Shown: piece by piece, positions 42,666-50,919 of the stretch | Numbering within the stretch: the stretch's first letter is position 1 | Layout of the letters: each line of letters opens with the position of its first letter | NCBI RefSeq assembly: GCF_000250675.2 | Contig: NC_018681.1 | Location: forward strand, 3,410,001 to 3,474,000 | DNA length: 64,000 bases | DNA from: Nocardia brasiliensis ATCC 700358 | GTDB lineage: Bacteria; Actinomycetota; Actinomycetes; Mycobacteriales; Mycobacteriaceae | Reading direction: 5' to 3' | Program-made: the position numbers and the translations under genes | The notes under the pieces: model-generated | The model's input: the letters and a program-made list of their open reading frames with translations, nothing else | What the model was told of the DNA's origin: nothing | Databases searched by the model: none

Positions 42666-44028
42666 CCGGTGCGTCCAGCGGTATCGGTCGCATAGGCGCC
42701 TGCGGTTCGTGCCGCGGATCGGCGGCGCGCGCGGCGTGTGCGGCGACGAGAACATAGGTGGCGGTGGCTACCAGAATGAGCGGATAGCAACCGGAATAGA
42801 GCGGGACCAGGGCGTGGATCCACCATTCGGGGGCGTCGCGGGGAAGCATGAAGAACCCGATGCCGATAGGGTGCGGCGCTTCCAATTGCGCTGGGCCGCC
42901 CCAATAGTTCCACCACCAGCAGAAGCTGGGTATGAGCACGGCGATGGCGGGCAGGAAGCGCCATGTCGTGTGCGCGGTGCGGGCGTGGTGCAAGGTCAGG
43001 ACGAACAGCGGTACCAACCAGACCCAATGGTGTCCCCACGAGAAAGGAGAAACGCAGGCCGAGGTCATTCCGGTCAGGGTGATCGCCAGTAGTTCGTTGC
43101 GGCGGCGGAAAGCGACCACGGCCGCCGCCATTCCGAGGGCAGCCACCGGAACGGTCACCGCGAGCCACATCCACAGCGGCGGCTGATAAACCGTCGTGGT
43201 GCCGAGCGGCGACGAGAAACGTTGCACGTCATAAAATCTCAGCATTTGCGCGAGAAACCCGTTGACGGATTGATTGGCCGGTGAATCGACCAGCCCGACG
43301 CGACCCGACCGGGTGAATTGCTGTCCCCAGTAACTCCACGAATCGGCCGGCCGTACGAGGAAGCCGATCGCGACGGTCGCGAGCAGGGCCGCGGCGGTGA
43401 TTCGCCAGGTGCGCCACTGGCGAGTGCCCGCGAGGTAGATCAGAAAGAAGGCCGGGGTCAACTTGATTCCGGCGGCGATGCCCACGCCGATGCCGCGCGC
43501 CGCGGAACGCGTGCGCGTGAGGTCCCAGAGGACCAGCAACACCAGGAAGACGTTGATCTGGCCGAGCCAGATGGTGGTCCGCACCGGCTCGAACGAGGTG
43601 CAGACGACCGCGAGCAGGACGGCGAAAACCCAGGTGCGCCGCGTATTCGGATAGCCGAGCGTGCGCAGGCAGCAGCGGACGATGCCGACCAGGGCCGCGA
43701 AAATCGCTATCCACCAGAGAATTTCGGTCACGCCGAAACTCATGAGCGTGAGCGGCACGAACGCGAGCGCGGCGAACGGGGTGTAGGTGAACTCCATTTC
43801 GAAGAACACCGGCCCGGCGTAGAGCCCGCTGCCGTGCAACAGGGCGTCCCCACCCGCGCGGTATACCCACAGGTCGACGTTGTTGCCGAAAAGTCCGTAA
43901 TATCCGTTCCCGATCGGCAGCGCGTATACATGCCAGACGAGAACTACAACGGCGGCAATCGCGCAGAGCGCCAACGTCACGGTGCCGACGCCATTGTCCG
44001 CGCGGGAGACCTTCTCCTCGACGGCCAA
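42655..44028 (-). CDS. GT87-family polyprenyl-phosphate-dependent mannosyltransferase-like membrane protein
   Basis: About 457 residues with roughly ten to twelve membrane helices. The first periplasmic loop contains NNVDLWVYRAGGDALLHG, the Asp-bearing motif shared by GT-C mannosyltransferases of the PimE/DUF2029 group, and FEMEFTYTPFAALAF. The segment GIAAGIKLTPAFFLIYL is also diagnostic. Such enzymes add mannose from polyprenyl-phosphomannose to lipoglycans on the outer face of the membrane. The start is uncertain: a TTG at 44028 gives the full frame, and a GTG at 43980 would drop 16 residues. Acceptor unknown. Confidence 0.85.
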   Translation of the reverse strand: MAVEEKVSRADNGVGTVTLALCAIAAVVVLVWHVYALPIGNGYYGLFGNNVDLWVYRAGGDALLHGSGLYAGPVFFEMEFTYTPFAALAFVPLTLMSFGVTEILWWIAIFAALVGIVRCCLRTLGYPNTRRTWVFAVLLAVVCTSFEPVRTTIWLGQINVFLVLLVLWDLTRTRSAARGIGVGIAAGIKLTPAFFLIYLAGTRQWRTWRITAAALLATVAIGFLVRPADSWSYWGQQFTRSGRVGLVDSPANQSVNGFLAQMLRFYDVQRFSSPLGTTTVYQPPLWMWLAVTVPVAALGMAAAVVAFRRRNELLAITLTGMTSACVSPFSWGHHWVWLVPLFVLTLHHARTAHTTWRFLPAIAVLIPSFCWWWNYWGGPAQLEAPHPIGIGFFMLPRDAPEWWIHALVPLYSGCYPLILVATATYVLVAAHAARAADPRHEPQAPMRPIPLDAPATT

Positions 44029-44230
44029 CGGTCTAGCGTCGCGGAGTGCGGCGGAACGGATGCGCTATCGCGGGGAACTGACCTGCCTGCAACAATTCGA
44101 GCTCCTATTCCTACGGTGACACACGCTGGGTATTCGTAGTAGAGCCCCGATACTTTAACCGCATCTTTCCCGAGCCGGCTGGACCGGTACTCGAGCGGCG
44201 CTCGGCGGTAGCGCGCCACACACCGAAAAC

Positions 44231-44259
44231 AGCCCCCTCCGACGAGGTCGGAGGGGGCT
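44231..44259 (-). terminator. Strong intrinsic terminator of the leftward asparagine-synthetase-like operon
   Basis: A 13-bp perfect stem, AGCCCCCTCCGAC (44231-44243) with its complement (44247-44259), and a 3-base loop. Read on the minus strand it is followed by GTTTTC, giving a short U-tract. It lies about 35 bases after the stop of the last leftward gene, and is the clearest terminator in the window. Confidence 0.85.
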
Positions 44260-44293
44260 GCTCTGCCGGCTACCCAGTCGCCGGCAGCAGGGG

Positions 44294-45241
44294 TCAGCGG
44301 GCGGACGCCGACCCGTCGCTCAGCGGTGTCAGGTCGGTGACCAATTGCTCGGTCAGCGGCGCGGGCACCGCGTGCCGCGCGGCGATGCGCAGCAGTGCGC
44401 CGCCGATGGCGTCGAGTTCCAATGGCCTACCGGCCTCGGCGTCGCGCTGCATGGACGACTTGGCCTCCGGCGGGAAGGTGTCGTAGAACCGCAGGGCCGC
44501 CTCGACGTCGGCGGGCACGCCCGCCGCCCGGCTCACTGCGGCGATCTCGGTGACGACGTCGACCAGTTCGCCGCGATGCACCGTGCGCAGCTCGCCGACC
44601 GGACAGCGGTGCCGCGTACTCAGCAGGGCGAACGGCGCGAGGAAGAACAACTTGCCCCAGAGCATTGCCGCCTCGTCCGGACGGACCGTGGCCTTTACCC
44701 CGGCCTCGTCCAGCATGGCGGCGAGCGCGGCGAGGCGTTCGGACGGCGTTGCGGCACCGGCCAGATCGATCTCCACGAACGGGCTGCCGTGCTCGATGAC
44801 ACCGGGGGCCACCCGGGTCGAGGCGACCCGGATCACCCCGGGCACAACGAGTTCCGGACGGAACCGCGCGCGCAGGGCCGCCGGGTGTTCGATACCGTTG
44901 AGCAGCGGCACCACCAGGCCGTCGCCGAGCAGTTCGGGGGAGACCCGCTCGACGGCGTCGCCGAGCACATTCTGTTTCACCGTCACCAGGCACAGGTCGA
45001 CGGGCTCGCGCAGCTCGGTATCCGCCTCGGCTTTCGCGGTGAAGTCGCCGAAGAGGTTGCTGCGCACCTGGATTCCGTGTTCGCGCACGGCGTCGGTGGT
45101 CGCCTCGCCGCCGAGGAAGAGCACGCGGTGGCCGGCCCGCGCCAGCAGCGCGCCCACCAGCCCGCCGACACCGCCGGGGCCGAGTACCGCCACCCGCCAT
45201 GGCGACATTGTGTTCATGGTGCCTGGCTGTACTGCGTTCAT
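44294..45241 (-). CDS. Ketopantoate reductase-like (PanE/ApbA) NADPH-dependent reductase
   Basis: 315 residues. N-terminal Rossmann motif GPGGVGG at 21-27; C-terminal helical ApbA domain. The family's WxKLxxNxxxN motif reads WGKLFFLAPFALL: the catalytic-type Lys is kept but both asparagines are replaced. So it may reduce a 2-keto acid other than ketopantoate, or use a different geometry. ATG 45241 overlaps the upstream TGA (ATGA). It is the last gene of a three-gene coupled operon with an FMN protein and an asparagine-synthetase-like protein, divergent from the glutamate-mutase operon. Probably a biosynthetic reductase of that cluster rather than pantothenate synthesis. Confidence 0.8.
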   Translation of the reverse strand: MNAVQPGTMNTMSPWRVAVLGPGGVGGLVGALLARAGHRVLFLGGEATTDAVREHGIQVRSNLFGDFTAKAEADTELREPVDLCLVTVKQNVLGDAVERVSPELLGDGLVVPLLNGIEHPAALRARFRPELVVPGVIRVASTRVAPGVIEHGSPFVEIDLAGAATPSERLAALAAMLDEAGVKATVRPDEAAMLWGKLFFLAPFALLSTRHRCPVGELRTVHRGELVDVVTEIAAVSRAAGVPADVEAALRFYDTFPPEAKSSMQRDAEAGRPLELDAIGGALLRIAARHAVPAPLTEQLVTDLTPLSDGSASAR

Positions 45242-46512
45242 GGGATCCTTTCGTCGGTCGCGGAGAACCAGATGTCCTCGGCCGCCACGTCGGTGACCCG
45301 GTACTTCCCGAGGGCGCTGATCAGCAGCCGCAGTTCCAGCTCGAACGCGGACAGCAGGTTCGTCAGTCCATGATCGGCGTTCTCGTCGGCGGCGACCAGG
45401 GCGGCCCGCCCCAGGCCGACGGCGGACGCGCCGAGGGCCAGGCATTTGACGACCCGGGTTCCCTCCCAGCACCTTCCGGAGACCAGCAGACTGCGGCCCT
45501 GCCGGTCACGCCCGGCGACCCGGTGCAGACATTCGGCCAAGGGCAGGCCGACATGCTCGAGGAAGCCGTGCGGCGCCCAGCCGGTACCCGCTTCGGCGCC
45601 GTCGACCGTCACGGCGTCGGCGCCCGCCGCCCACGCGATCTCCGCCGCGTCGCCCACGTCCCGGGCGGGCGGCAGCTTCACCCAGACGCGGCAGCGCGGA
45701 TAGTTGTTGCGCATCAACCGGATCTGCTGCCGCAGGATCTCGGGCGTGAACGTGCCGGGGGTGGCGCAGCGCAGCATCGGGGCGTCGGCGCTGTCGTAGA
45801 TGTCCACGATGTCGTACTGGGCCGAAAGATCGGCGGCCCGTGTCCTGGGGACGAGGGTCATGCCGCCGACACCCGGTTTCGCGCCCTGCCCTACCTTCAA
45901 TTCGAACGCCAAACGTCCACTGGCCAGCAGTGGTTCGCTCGACGGATCGCTGTACACCAGGTTCCACACTTCGGCGTCGGCGTCCTCGGTGCTCTGCTGC
46001 ACGATCACGCCACCGGCGTCGTCGGCCGCGCGTTTGGTGTACTCGGTGAGCCGGCGCAGCAGCGAGCTCGGCGCTTCGGCCACCATCCGGCCGTAACCCG
46101 ATACGGGAACGATGTTTTCGCCGATCACCATCGGCACTCCGGCCGTGCCGGCCTGCGCGGCCACCGCCACGCCCAGATCGCCGTCGGCCACCGCGGTCGA
46201 ACCGAAGGCCGATACGTACACCGGCAACGTCGAGCGCAGGCCGCCGATGGTGGTGCTCAGGTCGACGTCACCGGCCAGCGGCTCGCGGCCGAGGTCGAAC
46301 AGTTTCTCCTCGCGCAGCGGCACGAAGACCGGTGGCACCAGCCGGGCGTGGTCGATCGCATCCGGGCTGCCCGGCCGGGGCGCCTCGCCCCGGCTTTGCC
46401 CGAACAGCCGGGAACCGTAGTGCGCGTCGTCGGGAAACACCGCGCCCGCCGCCGTCCGCGCCCGCGCCCGTACCTCGTGTTCGGGAAAACCGGGCGCCGA
46501 CAGCGCACTCAT
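45238..46512 (-). CDS. FMN-binding glutamate-synthase-like protein
   Basis: 424 residues forming a TIM-barrel FMN domain like that of glutamate synthase. Key segments are ELKVGQGAKPGVGG, VWVKLPPARDVGDAA (phosphate/FMN strand), the DGAEAGTGWAPHGFLEHVGLP loop in pieces typical of GltS, and LVSGRCWEGTRVVKCLALGA for the phosphate site. The Cys-rich Fe-S motif and the glutamine amidotransferase domain of true GOGAT are missing. So ammonia or an amine must come from elsewhere, or the reaction is a different oxidoreduction. ATG 46512 overlaps the upstream stop by 4 bases. It is coupled to the asparagine-synthetase-like gene. Confidence 0.85.
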   Translation of the reverse strand: MSALSAPGFPEHEVRARARTAAGAVFPDDAHYGSRLFGQSRGEAPRPGSPDAIDHARLVPPVFVPLREEKLFDLGREPLAGDVDLSTTIGGLRSTLPVYVSAFGSTAVADGDLGVAVAAQAGTAGVPMVIGENIVPVSGYGRMVAEAPSSLLRRLTEYTKRAADDAGGVIVQQSTEDADAEVWNLVYSDPSSEPLLASGRLAFELKVGQGAKPGVGGMTLVPRTRAADLSAQYDIVDIYDSADAPMLRCATPGTFTPEILRQQIRLMRNNYPRCRVWVKLPPARDVGDAAEIAWAAGADAVTVDGAEAGTGWAPHGFLEHVGLPLAECLHRVAGRDRQGRSLLVSGRCWEGTRVVKCLALGASAVGLGRAALVAADENADHGLTNLLSAFELELRLLISALGKYRVTDVAAEDIWFSATDERIP

Positions 46513-47510
46513 GGCCGGGGCTCCCCTGGCACCTTGGGGTAGGCGGTGGCCTGCCACACCGCGTCCAACCCGGCCAGGAAGCGAGTGAACCGCTCCACGC
46601 CGAGCCCGAAACCCGCACTGGGCGAAAGGCCTTCGCGGGCGAGGGTGAGGTACCACTCGTACTTCGCCGGATTCTCGCCGGTCTCGCGCATCCGGGTGAG
46701 CAGCGTGCGGTAGTCCGACTCGCGTTCGCTGCCGCTCATCATCTCGCCGAATCCGCCCGGGAAGATCAGGTCGAAATTGCGCAGCATCCCGGGCTCTTCG
46801 GGATTCTCGCTGTCGTAGAAGCCGCGTGAGCCCTTCGGGTAGTCGGTGATGAAGAACGGGGCGGTCGCCGCTGCGGAGATGATTTCCTCACCGGCCCAAT
46901 CTATTTCGGTGTGCTCGCGCTGGTCGTAGCCGAGCCCGCGCAGTTCCTGCACCGCGGCGGTGTGGCGCTTGCGGCCGTAGGGTCCCGCGATCACCTGCTT
47001 CAACTGTTCGAGATCGCGGCCGAGCACCTCCAGCTCGGTCTGGGCGTTGCTCAGGACGTATTCCACCGCGTACTTCGTCACGCGTTCGGCCACGTCCATG
47101 GCGTCCTCGCGGGATCCGTTCGCGATCTCCACGTCGAGCTGGTGGAATTCGGCGAGGTGGCGGTGGGTCACCGCGGTCTCCAGCGGTTCGAGCCGCACGT
47201 TCGGCGCCACGTGGAAGATCTTCTCGAAAGCGAGCAGCGACGACTGTTTGTAGAGGATGCCGCTGGTCATCAGCTTGTAGCGGTGACCGTAGTAGTCGAT
47301 GTCGACCTGTTTCGCGCCGCGGGCGCCCGGATCGGTCACCGGACCGATGATGGGCGGCAGCAGTTCGGTGAAGCCCTCCGCGGTCAGGAATTCCCGCGCG
47401 GCCGCCAGGAAACGGGCCTGCACGGTCAATGCGGCGATGGTTCGTTTCGAGGTGAGATGTGCGCGCGGTAGCGGTAGAGCCGATCTCGCTGGTTCCGTCG
47501 TTTCAGGCAA
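46509..47510 (-). CDS. Archaeal-type asparagine synthetase / AsnRS catalytic-core paralogue
   Basis: 333 residues containing only the class II aminoacyl-tRNA synthetase catalytic core; the OB-fold anticodon domain of AspRS/AsnRS is absent. LLPPIIGPVTDP, KLMTSGILYKQ and FHVAPNVRLE (motif 2 region), EFHQLDVEI, and motif 3 GFGLGVERFTRFL correspond to the Pyrococcus AS-AR asparagine synthetase. That enzyme activates aspartate as the adenylate and amidates it with ammonia. In this cluster an attractive substrate is 3-methylaspartate or another Asp analogue. The start is weak: a TTG at 47510 fits the family N-terminus, but no good ribosome binding site is seen. First gene of the leftward operon. 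Confidence 0.85.
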   Translation of the reverse strand: MPETTEPARSALPLPRAHLTSKRTIAALTVQARFLAAAREFLTAEGFTELLPPIIGPVTDPGARGAKQVDIDYYGHRYKLMTSGILYKQSSLLAFEKIFHVAPNVRLEPLETAVTHRHLAEFHQLDVEIANGSREDAMDVAERVTKYAVEYVLSNAQTELEVLGRDLEQLKQVIAGPYGRKRHTAAVQELRGLGYDQREHTEIDWAGEEIISAAATAPFFITDYPKGSRGFYDSENPEEPGMLRNFDLIFPGGFGEMMSGSERESDYRTLLTRMRETGENPAKYEWYLTLAREGLSPSAGFGLGVERFTRFLAGLDAVWQATAYPKVPGEPRP

Positions 47511-47605
47511 AGTTCGATCCGTTCGATAGTCCGTGCGGGTGTAGCGGAATTATCGGGAAGCGTGCTCGAGCCCCAGCGTCGAGCCGCCTGTCCGTCATTG
47601 CGCCT

Positions 47606-47634
47606 TTTATTTACGCCCGCGCCCTCGTATGCAA
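47606..47634 (-). promoter_or_regulatory. Possible leftward promoter
   Basis: On the minus strand TTGCAT (47634-47629) and AATAAA (47611-47606) are 17 bases apart, upstream of the asparagine-synthetase-like gene. The match is moderate only. Confidence 0.35.
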
Positions 47635-47647
47635 TAGGTCCGCTGTG

Positions 47648-47662
47648 GGATAACGTTTATCC
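47648..47662. promoter_or_regulatory. 15-base palindrome, probable operator
   Basis: GGATAA-CGT-TTATCC: perfect 6-base arms and a 3-base centre in an AT-rich part of the divergent control region. It is well placed to control both operons, but no regulator gene lies next to it in the window. Confidence 0.6.
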
Positions 47663-47787
47663 GAATACGCGGTTAGCTGGCAGGAAACTATTGCTTGGAA
47701 GCTTTCATAGAACCCCCCGTTCCCCGTGGACTGGCTACATATGCACTGGTCACTGGCCCATTCTCCCCCTGGGAGATCGCCCTGTCC

Positions 47788-47805
47788 ACCCCCCGTCCGG
47801 GGGGT
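47788..47805. repeat. C6/G6 hairpin in the control region
   Basis: ACCCCCC (47788-47794) and GGGGGGT (47799-47805) pair perfectly around GTCC. It is very stable for its length. It lies upstream of the rightward promoter, so it would act on leftward transcripts or as a protein site; no T-run follows in either direction. Confidence 0.5.
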
Positions 47806-47871
47806 CTGACGCGCAAGATCATTTCCGCTCGAATTGCGGAATCCGAGGTGGCGAGGGTTTCTCGCTTCCCT

Positions 47872-47900
47872 TTGACAGTCGGTGTGGTCCGAGGTAACTT
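47872..47900 (+). promoter_or_regulatory. Rightward promoter of the glutamate-mutase operon
   Basis: TTGACA (47872-47877), a 17-base spacer and TAACTT (47895-47900) give one of the best sigma-70-like matches seen here. It predicts transcription starting near 47907 and a leader of about 170 bases before the monooxygenase ATG at 48078. Confidence 0.65.
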
Positions 47901-48077
47901 GGCTTTAACAGGGCCGGGGAGTTGGAATGGGGTGCGACTTCCCTTCGGGAGCATCTGGGGGTGCAGCTCCGGGTGTGTGAATTCTGAGAGGGTGGACTTG
48001 GATCAGTCGTTGTCTGAATTGATGCTGAGCACCTTCTCCAGCCTCCGCTGAGATACCGGAAGTGAATCCCGATAAAA

Positions 48078-49190
48078 ATGAACTACGACCGTACGAACTT
48101 TGCTCCGCTGTCGCATACCCGTGCGGCCGACCCGGGCGAGTTGAGGTTCCACTGGTGTGCGCCGCTGGACAGCGGGCAGCAGAAAGCCACCGAGAAGTAT
48201 CGAGTCGGCGAACTCGACTTCGACGGCATGGTCTCCTTCGTGCAGGAGGCCGACGCGCTGGGCGTCGACTCCCTGCTGATGGGCATCGCCGACTACATGC
48301 CCGATCCGCTGCCGATGATCGGCGCGCTGGTCCGCGAGACCGAGCACGTCACCTTCATCCTGGCCTACCGGCCCGGCCTGCTGTCGCCGACGCTGTTCAC
48401 CCAGGTGGTGAACACGATCTCGTGGATGTCGAACGGGCGGATCTCGCTGAACCTGGTCGCCGGCATCTCCCCGGCCGAGCAGGCGGGCTACGGCGATTTC
48501 GTCGCGCACGACGGACGCTACGCCCGCACCCAGGAGTTCCTCGAGATCTGCCATCGGTTCTGGCGCGGCGAGAAGCCGCTGACCTACGAGGGCGACCACT
48601 ACGTCATCAAGGAGGCGGCGCTCGGCCTCGGCTACAAAGACGGCGGCCGCCCCGAGATCTATCTGAGCGGCGCGTCGGGGGTCGCGCAGGAGACGGCCGC
48701 CATGTTCGGCGACTGCTGGCTGCGCTACGGCGACACCCCCGAGGGGATGGGCGCCGCGGCAAGGCCGGTGCTGGACAAAGGCATTCGGGTCGGCACCCGA
48801 ATGCACGTGCTGGCCAGGGCGACCCGGGAGCAGGCGCTCACCGATCTGGCCGCCATGCAGGAGAACCCGGACGAGACGCACAAGGCGTGGGTCGCCAAGG
48901 TGGTCGCGGCCTCGGACTCCGAGGCCGTCAAGACCTCCTTCCGGCTGGCCGAACAGGCCGACGGCGACTGGCTCTCGCCGATGATCTACTCCGGTTTCGT
49001 GCCGTATCGCGGCGGACCCGCGCTGTGTGTGGTCGGCAGTTATCAGGAAGTCGCCGACTACCTCTACCAGTACAAGGCGCACGGGGTCAGCGAGTTCATC
49101 TTCTCCGGCTGGCCGACCAGGGACGAGATGCGGATCTTCTACACCCACGTGCTGCCCCTGATCCGGGAACACGAGAGACGGTTGGCATGA
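48078..49190 (+). CDS. Luciferase-like (LLM-class) flavin-dependent monooxygenase
   Basis: 370 residues. SsuD/LLM fold: LRFHWCAPLD at the first strand, EADALGVDSLLMGIADY, LAYRPGLLSPTLFTQVVNTI, and GRISLNLVAGISPAEQAGYG, then the HDGRYARTQEFLEI helix. These are hallmark segments of FMNH2-dependent monooxygenases of the alkanesulfonate type. It needs reduced flavin from an unlinked reductase. In natural-product pathways this class hydroxylates amines or carbon next to carbonyls. It heads the rightward operon and is followed with an ATGA overlap by an exporter, so it is probably a tailoring enzyme of that pathway. Confidence 0.88.
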   Translation: MNYDRTNFAPLSHTRAADPGELRFHWCAPLDSGQQKATEKYRVGELDFDGMVSFVQEADALGVDSLLMGIADYMPDPLPMIGALVRETEHVTFILAYRPGLLSPTLFTQVVNTISWMSNGRISLNLVAGISPAEQAGYGDFVAHDGRYARTQEFLEICHRFWRGEKPLTYEGDHYVIKEAALGLGYKDGGRPEIYLSGASGVAQETAAMFGDCWLRYGDTPEGMGAAARPVLDKGIRVGTRMHVLARATREQALTDLAAMQENPDETHKAWVAKVVAASDSEAVKTSFRLAEQADGDWLSPMIYSGFVPYRGGPALCVVGSYQEVADYLYQYKAHGVSEFIFSGWPTRDEMRIFYTHVLPLIREHERRLA

Positions 49191-50434
49191 CGTCGCGAGC
49201 GGTGCCGCGGCACAGCGCGCTGTTCGGTACCGGTGTTCTGCTCGGACTGGTCGCCGAACAGGTGGTGCTGTTCGCGGTGCCGCTGTTGATCTTTCACGAC
49301 ACCAAGCAGGTGTCCACCCTCGGCTTCGCGTTCGCGCTGGAATGGGTGCCCGCGCTCATCGCCTACCCGTTCGCGGGCATGCTTGCCGACCGCGACGGCG
49401 GGGCCAGACTGTTCACCCGGGTCGCGGTACTGCGCGCGCTCATCCTGCTGATCGTCGTGCTCGTCTGCGTGGTCCAGCCCGACTGGATGGTGCCCGCGTT
49501 GATGGCGGGCGGGGCGTTCCTGTCGCTGTGCGTGGCGCCCATCCGCATGTCGATCGAGCGGATGGTGCCGCAGCTGGCCAAGGATTCCCAGATCGCGACG
49601 GTGCAGTCGCTGGTGCAGAACATGGAATTGCTCGCCATGGCGCTCGGGCCTGCCCTGGCGATCATGGCCGCGGCGTTTCTCGGCAAGCTCTGGCTGCTGC
49701 TCGTCGCGGCGGGCGCGTTCGGTATCAGCGCGTTGACCTGGCTGCCGCTGCCGCGCCCGCAGACCCGGGAACGGGTCGAGTGGGCGGCGCGAAAAGTGCT
49801 GGCGGAGTTGGCCATCGGCTGGCAACTCATGGTGCGGATCCGGCCGGTCCTGCTGCTCGGCATCCTCAACTTCACCATCAATCTGGTGGTCGGGGTGTTG
49901 ATCGTGTCGAACGCCGCGCTGGTCACCGATGTCTTCAAAGCGCCCGACGCCGCGTACGGGCTGCTGAATGCCGCGGTCGGCGTCACCGGGCTGCTGAATC
50001 TGCTGCTGATGCCCGTGCTGCTGCGCCGCGTCGGGGTGGAACCCATTGGTGGTACCGGCTTCTGGCTGATGTGCGTCGCGTTCTTGATCGCGGCGCTGGC
50101 CCCTTCCTACTGGATCTACGCGCCCGCCTTCGTGGCGATGCTCGTCGGCTCCGCGCTCTACAACATCTACAACCGCACCCAGCGGGTGAAGGTGATCCCC
50201 GGCCAACATCTCGGCAAGGTGATGGGGCCGTTCTATTTGCTCAACCTTTTGTCCTATCCGATCGCGGGTCTGCTGATCGGTGGCCTGGGCGCCACCATCG
50301 GCCCCCAACGACTTGCGCTGTGGCTGGGCTGCCTGCTCTGCCTGTTCGGCGCGGTATTCCTGCCGTTGACGATGGCCAGCTTCCGTAAAGCACTCCTGGC
50401 CCGCGAGAACGCTAACGTCGAGGTCGTGACATGA
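49187..50434 (+). CDS. MFS transporter, probable product exporter
   Basis: 415 residues with about twelve membrane helices. MFS features include FAFALEWVPALIAYPFAGMLADRDG (loop 2-3 region with the acidic/Gly motif), a central basic loop near residues 180-205, and a second half beginning VLLLGILNFTINLVV. ATG 49187 overlaps the monooxygenase stop. The next gene, the B12-binding mutase subunit, overlaps again. The tight coupling to biosynthetic enzymes suggests export of the product or self-protection. Confidence 0.88.
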   Translation: MTSRAVPRHSALFGTGVLLGLVAEQVVLFAVPLLIFHDTKQVSTLGFAFALEWVPALIAYPFAGMLADRDGGARLFTRVAVLRALILLIVVLVCVVQPDWMVPALMAGGAFLSLCVAPIRMSIERMVPQLAKDSQIATVQSLVQNMELLAMALGPALAIMAAAFLGKLWLLLVAAGAFGISALTWLPLPRPQTRERVEWAARKVLAELAIGWQLMVRIRPVLLLGILNFTINLVVGVLIVSNAALVTDVFKAPDAAYGLLNAAVGVTGLLNLLLMPVLLRRVGVEPIGGTGFWLMCVAFLIAALAPSYWIYAPAFVAMLVGSALYNIYNRTQRVKVIPGQHLGKVMGPFYLLNLLSYPIAGLLIGGLGATIGPQRLALWLGCLLCLFGAVFLPLTMASFRKALLARENANVEVVT

Positions 50435-50919
50435 ACGCCACTTTCCGGTGCGTACTGAGCACCGTCGAATCCGATTCCCATCTCTGGAATCTGGTCTATC
50501 TGCAGAAGCTGCTCGAGGAGCACGGCGCCGAGGTGCGCAACCTCGGGACGTGCACGCCGGTGCAGAGCGTGGCCGAGGCCATCCGCGCCGATCGCCCCGA
50601 CCTGCTGGTCGTGTCGAGCGTGAACGGTCACGGGTTCCACGGCGCCCAGGTGTTGCTGTCCGCACTGCGCGAACGCGGACTCGAGGTGCCGTGCGCCATC
50701 GGCGGGAAGCTGACCACCGCGGTGTCCGACGACGACCGGGTGCGACGCGAACTGCTCGAGCTGGGCTACACCGACGTGTTCCTCGGTGACGACGCCATCG
50801 ATCGCTTCCGCGGCTTCCTGCGTTTCGGTATGGCCCAAGGGTTTTCGGCCTGGCGCGCGGATCGCGCCGTAATCACGCCGTGGGACAGCGAGAACGCGGA
50901 AACGCGAGAGGTCTTCTGA
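50431..50919 (+). CDS. Cobalamin-binding small subunit of a glutamate-mutase-like enzyme
   Basis: 162 residues, flavodoxin-like B12 domain. The DxHxxG cobalt-ligand motif is D15-S-H17-L-W-N20: the cobalt-coordinating His and its Asp are kept, but the Gly is Asn. VSSVNGHGFHG and AIGGKL match the other nucleotide-tail contacts of methylaspartate mutase S. It is some 25 residues longer than the typical S subunit. ATGA overlap with the exporter and a TGATG overlap with the next ATP-grasp gene. The large subunit is encoded three genes downstream (53640-54887), an unusual separation since S and E are normally adjacent or nearly so. Confidence 0.87.
   Translation: MNATFRCVLSTVESDSHLWNLVYLQKLLEEHGAEVRNLGTCTPVQSVAEAIRADRPDLLVVSSVNGHGFHGAQVLLSALRERGLEVPCAIGGKLTTAVSDDDRVRRELLELGYTDVFLGDDAIDRFRGFLRFGMAQGFSAWRADRAVITPWDSENAETREVF

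Larger units (their letters stand above)
47511..48077. other. 567-base divergent control region of the mutase/ligase cluster
   Basis: The longest non-coding stretch in the window and less GC-rich than its flanks, especially 47590-47700. It contains a likely rightward promoter, a possible leftward promoter, a 15-base palindrome and a C6/G6 hairpin (all listed). The rightward leader would be about 170 bases. A tiny reading frame near its end (about 47994-48051, encoding a Ser/Leu-rich tail LMLSTFSSLR) could be a leader peptide but is not well supported. I found no match by eye to a B12 riboswitch. Confidence 0.6.

Noticed and set aside
46509..47510. A genuine asparaginyl- or lysyl-tRNA synthetase
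   Set aside because: The anticodon-binding domain is missing and the length equals that of AS-AR proteins.
47695..48051. A 118-codon plus-strand frame in the cluster control region, considered as a RiPP-like precursor
   Set aside because: It begins at a TTG without a ribosome binding site and runs through the hairpin and promoter. Only its last 19 or so codons could be a translated leader, which I mention under the region.
47900..48077. A cobalamin riboswitch in the leader of the B12-mutase operon
   Set aside because: The expected B12-box sequence is not visible. A covariance-model search would be decisive.
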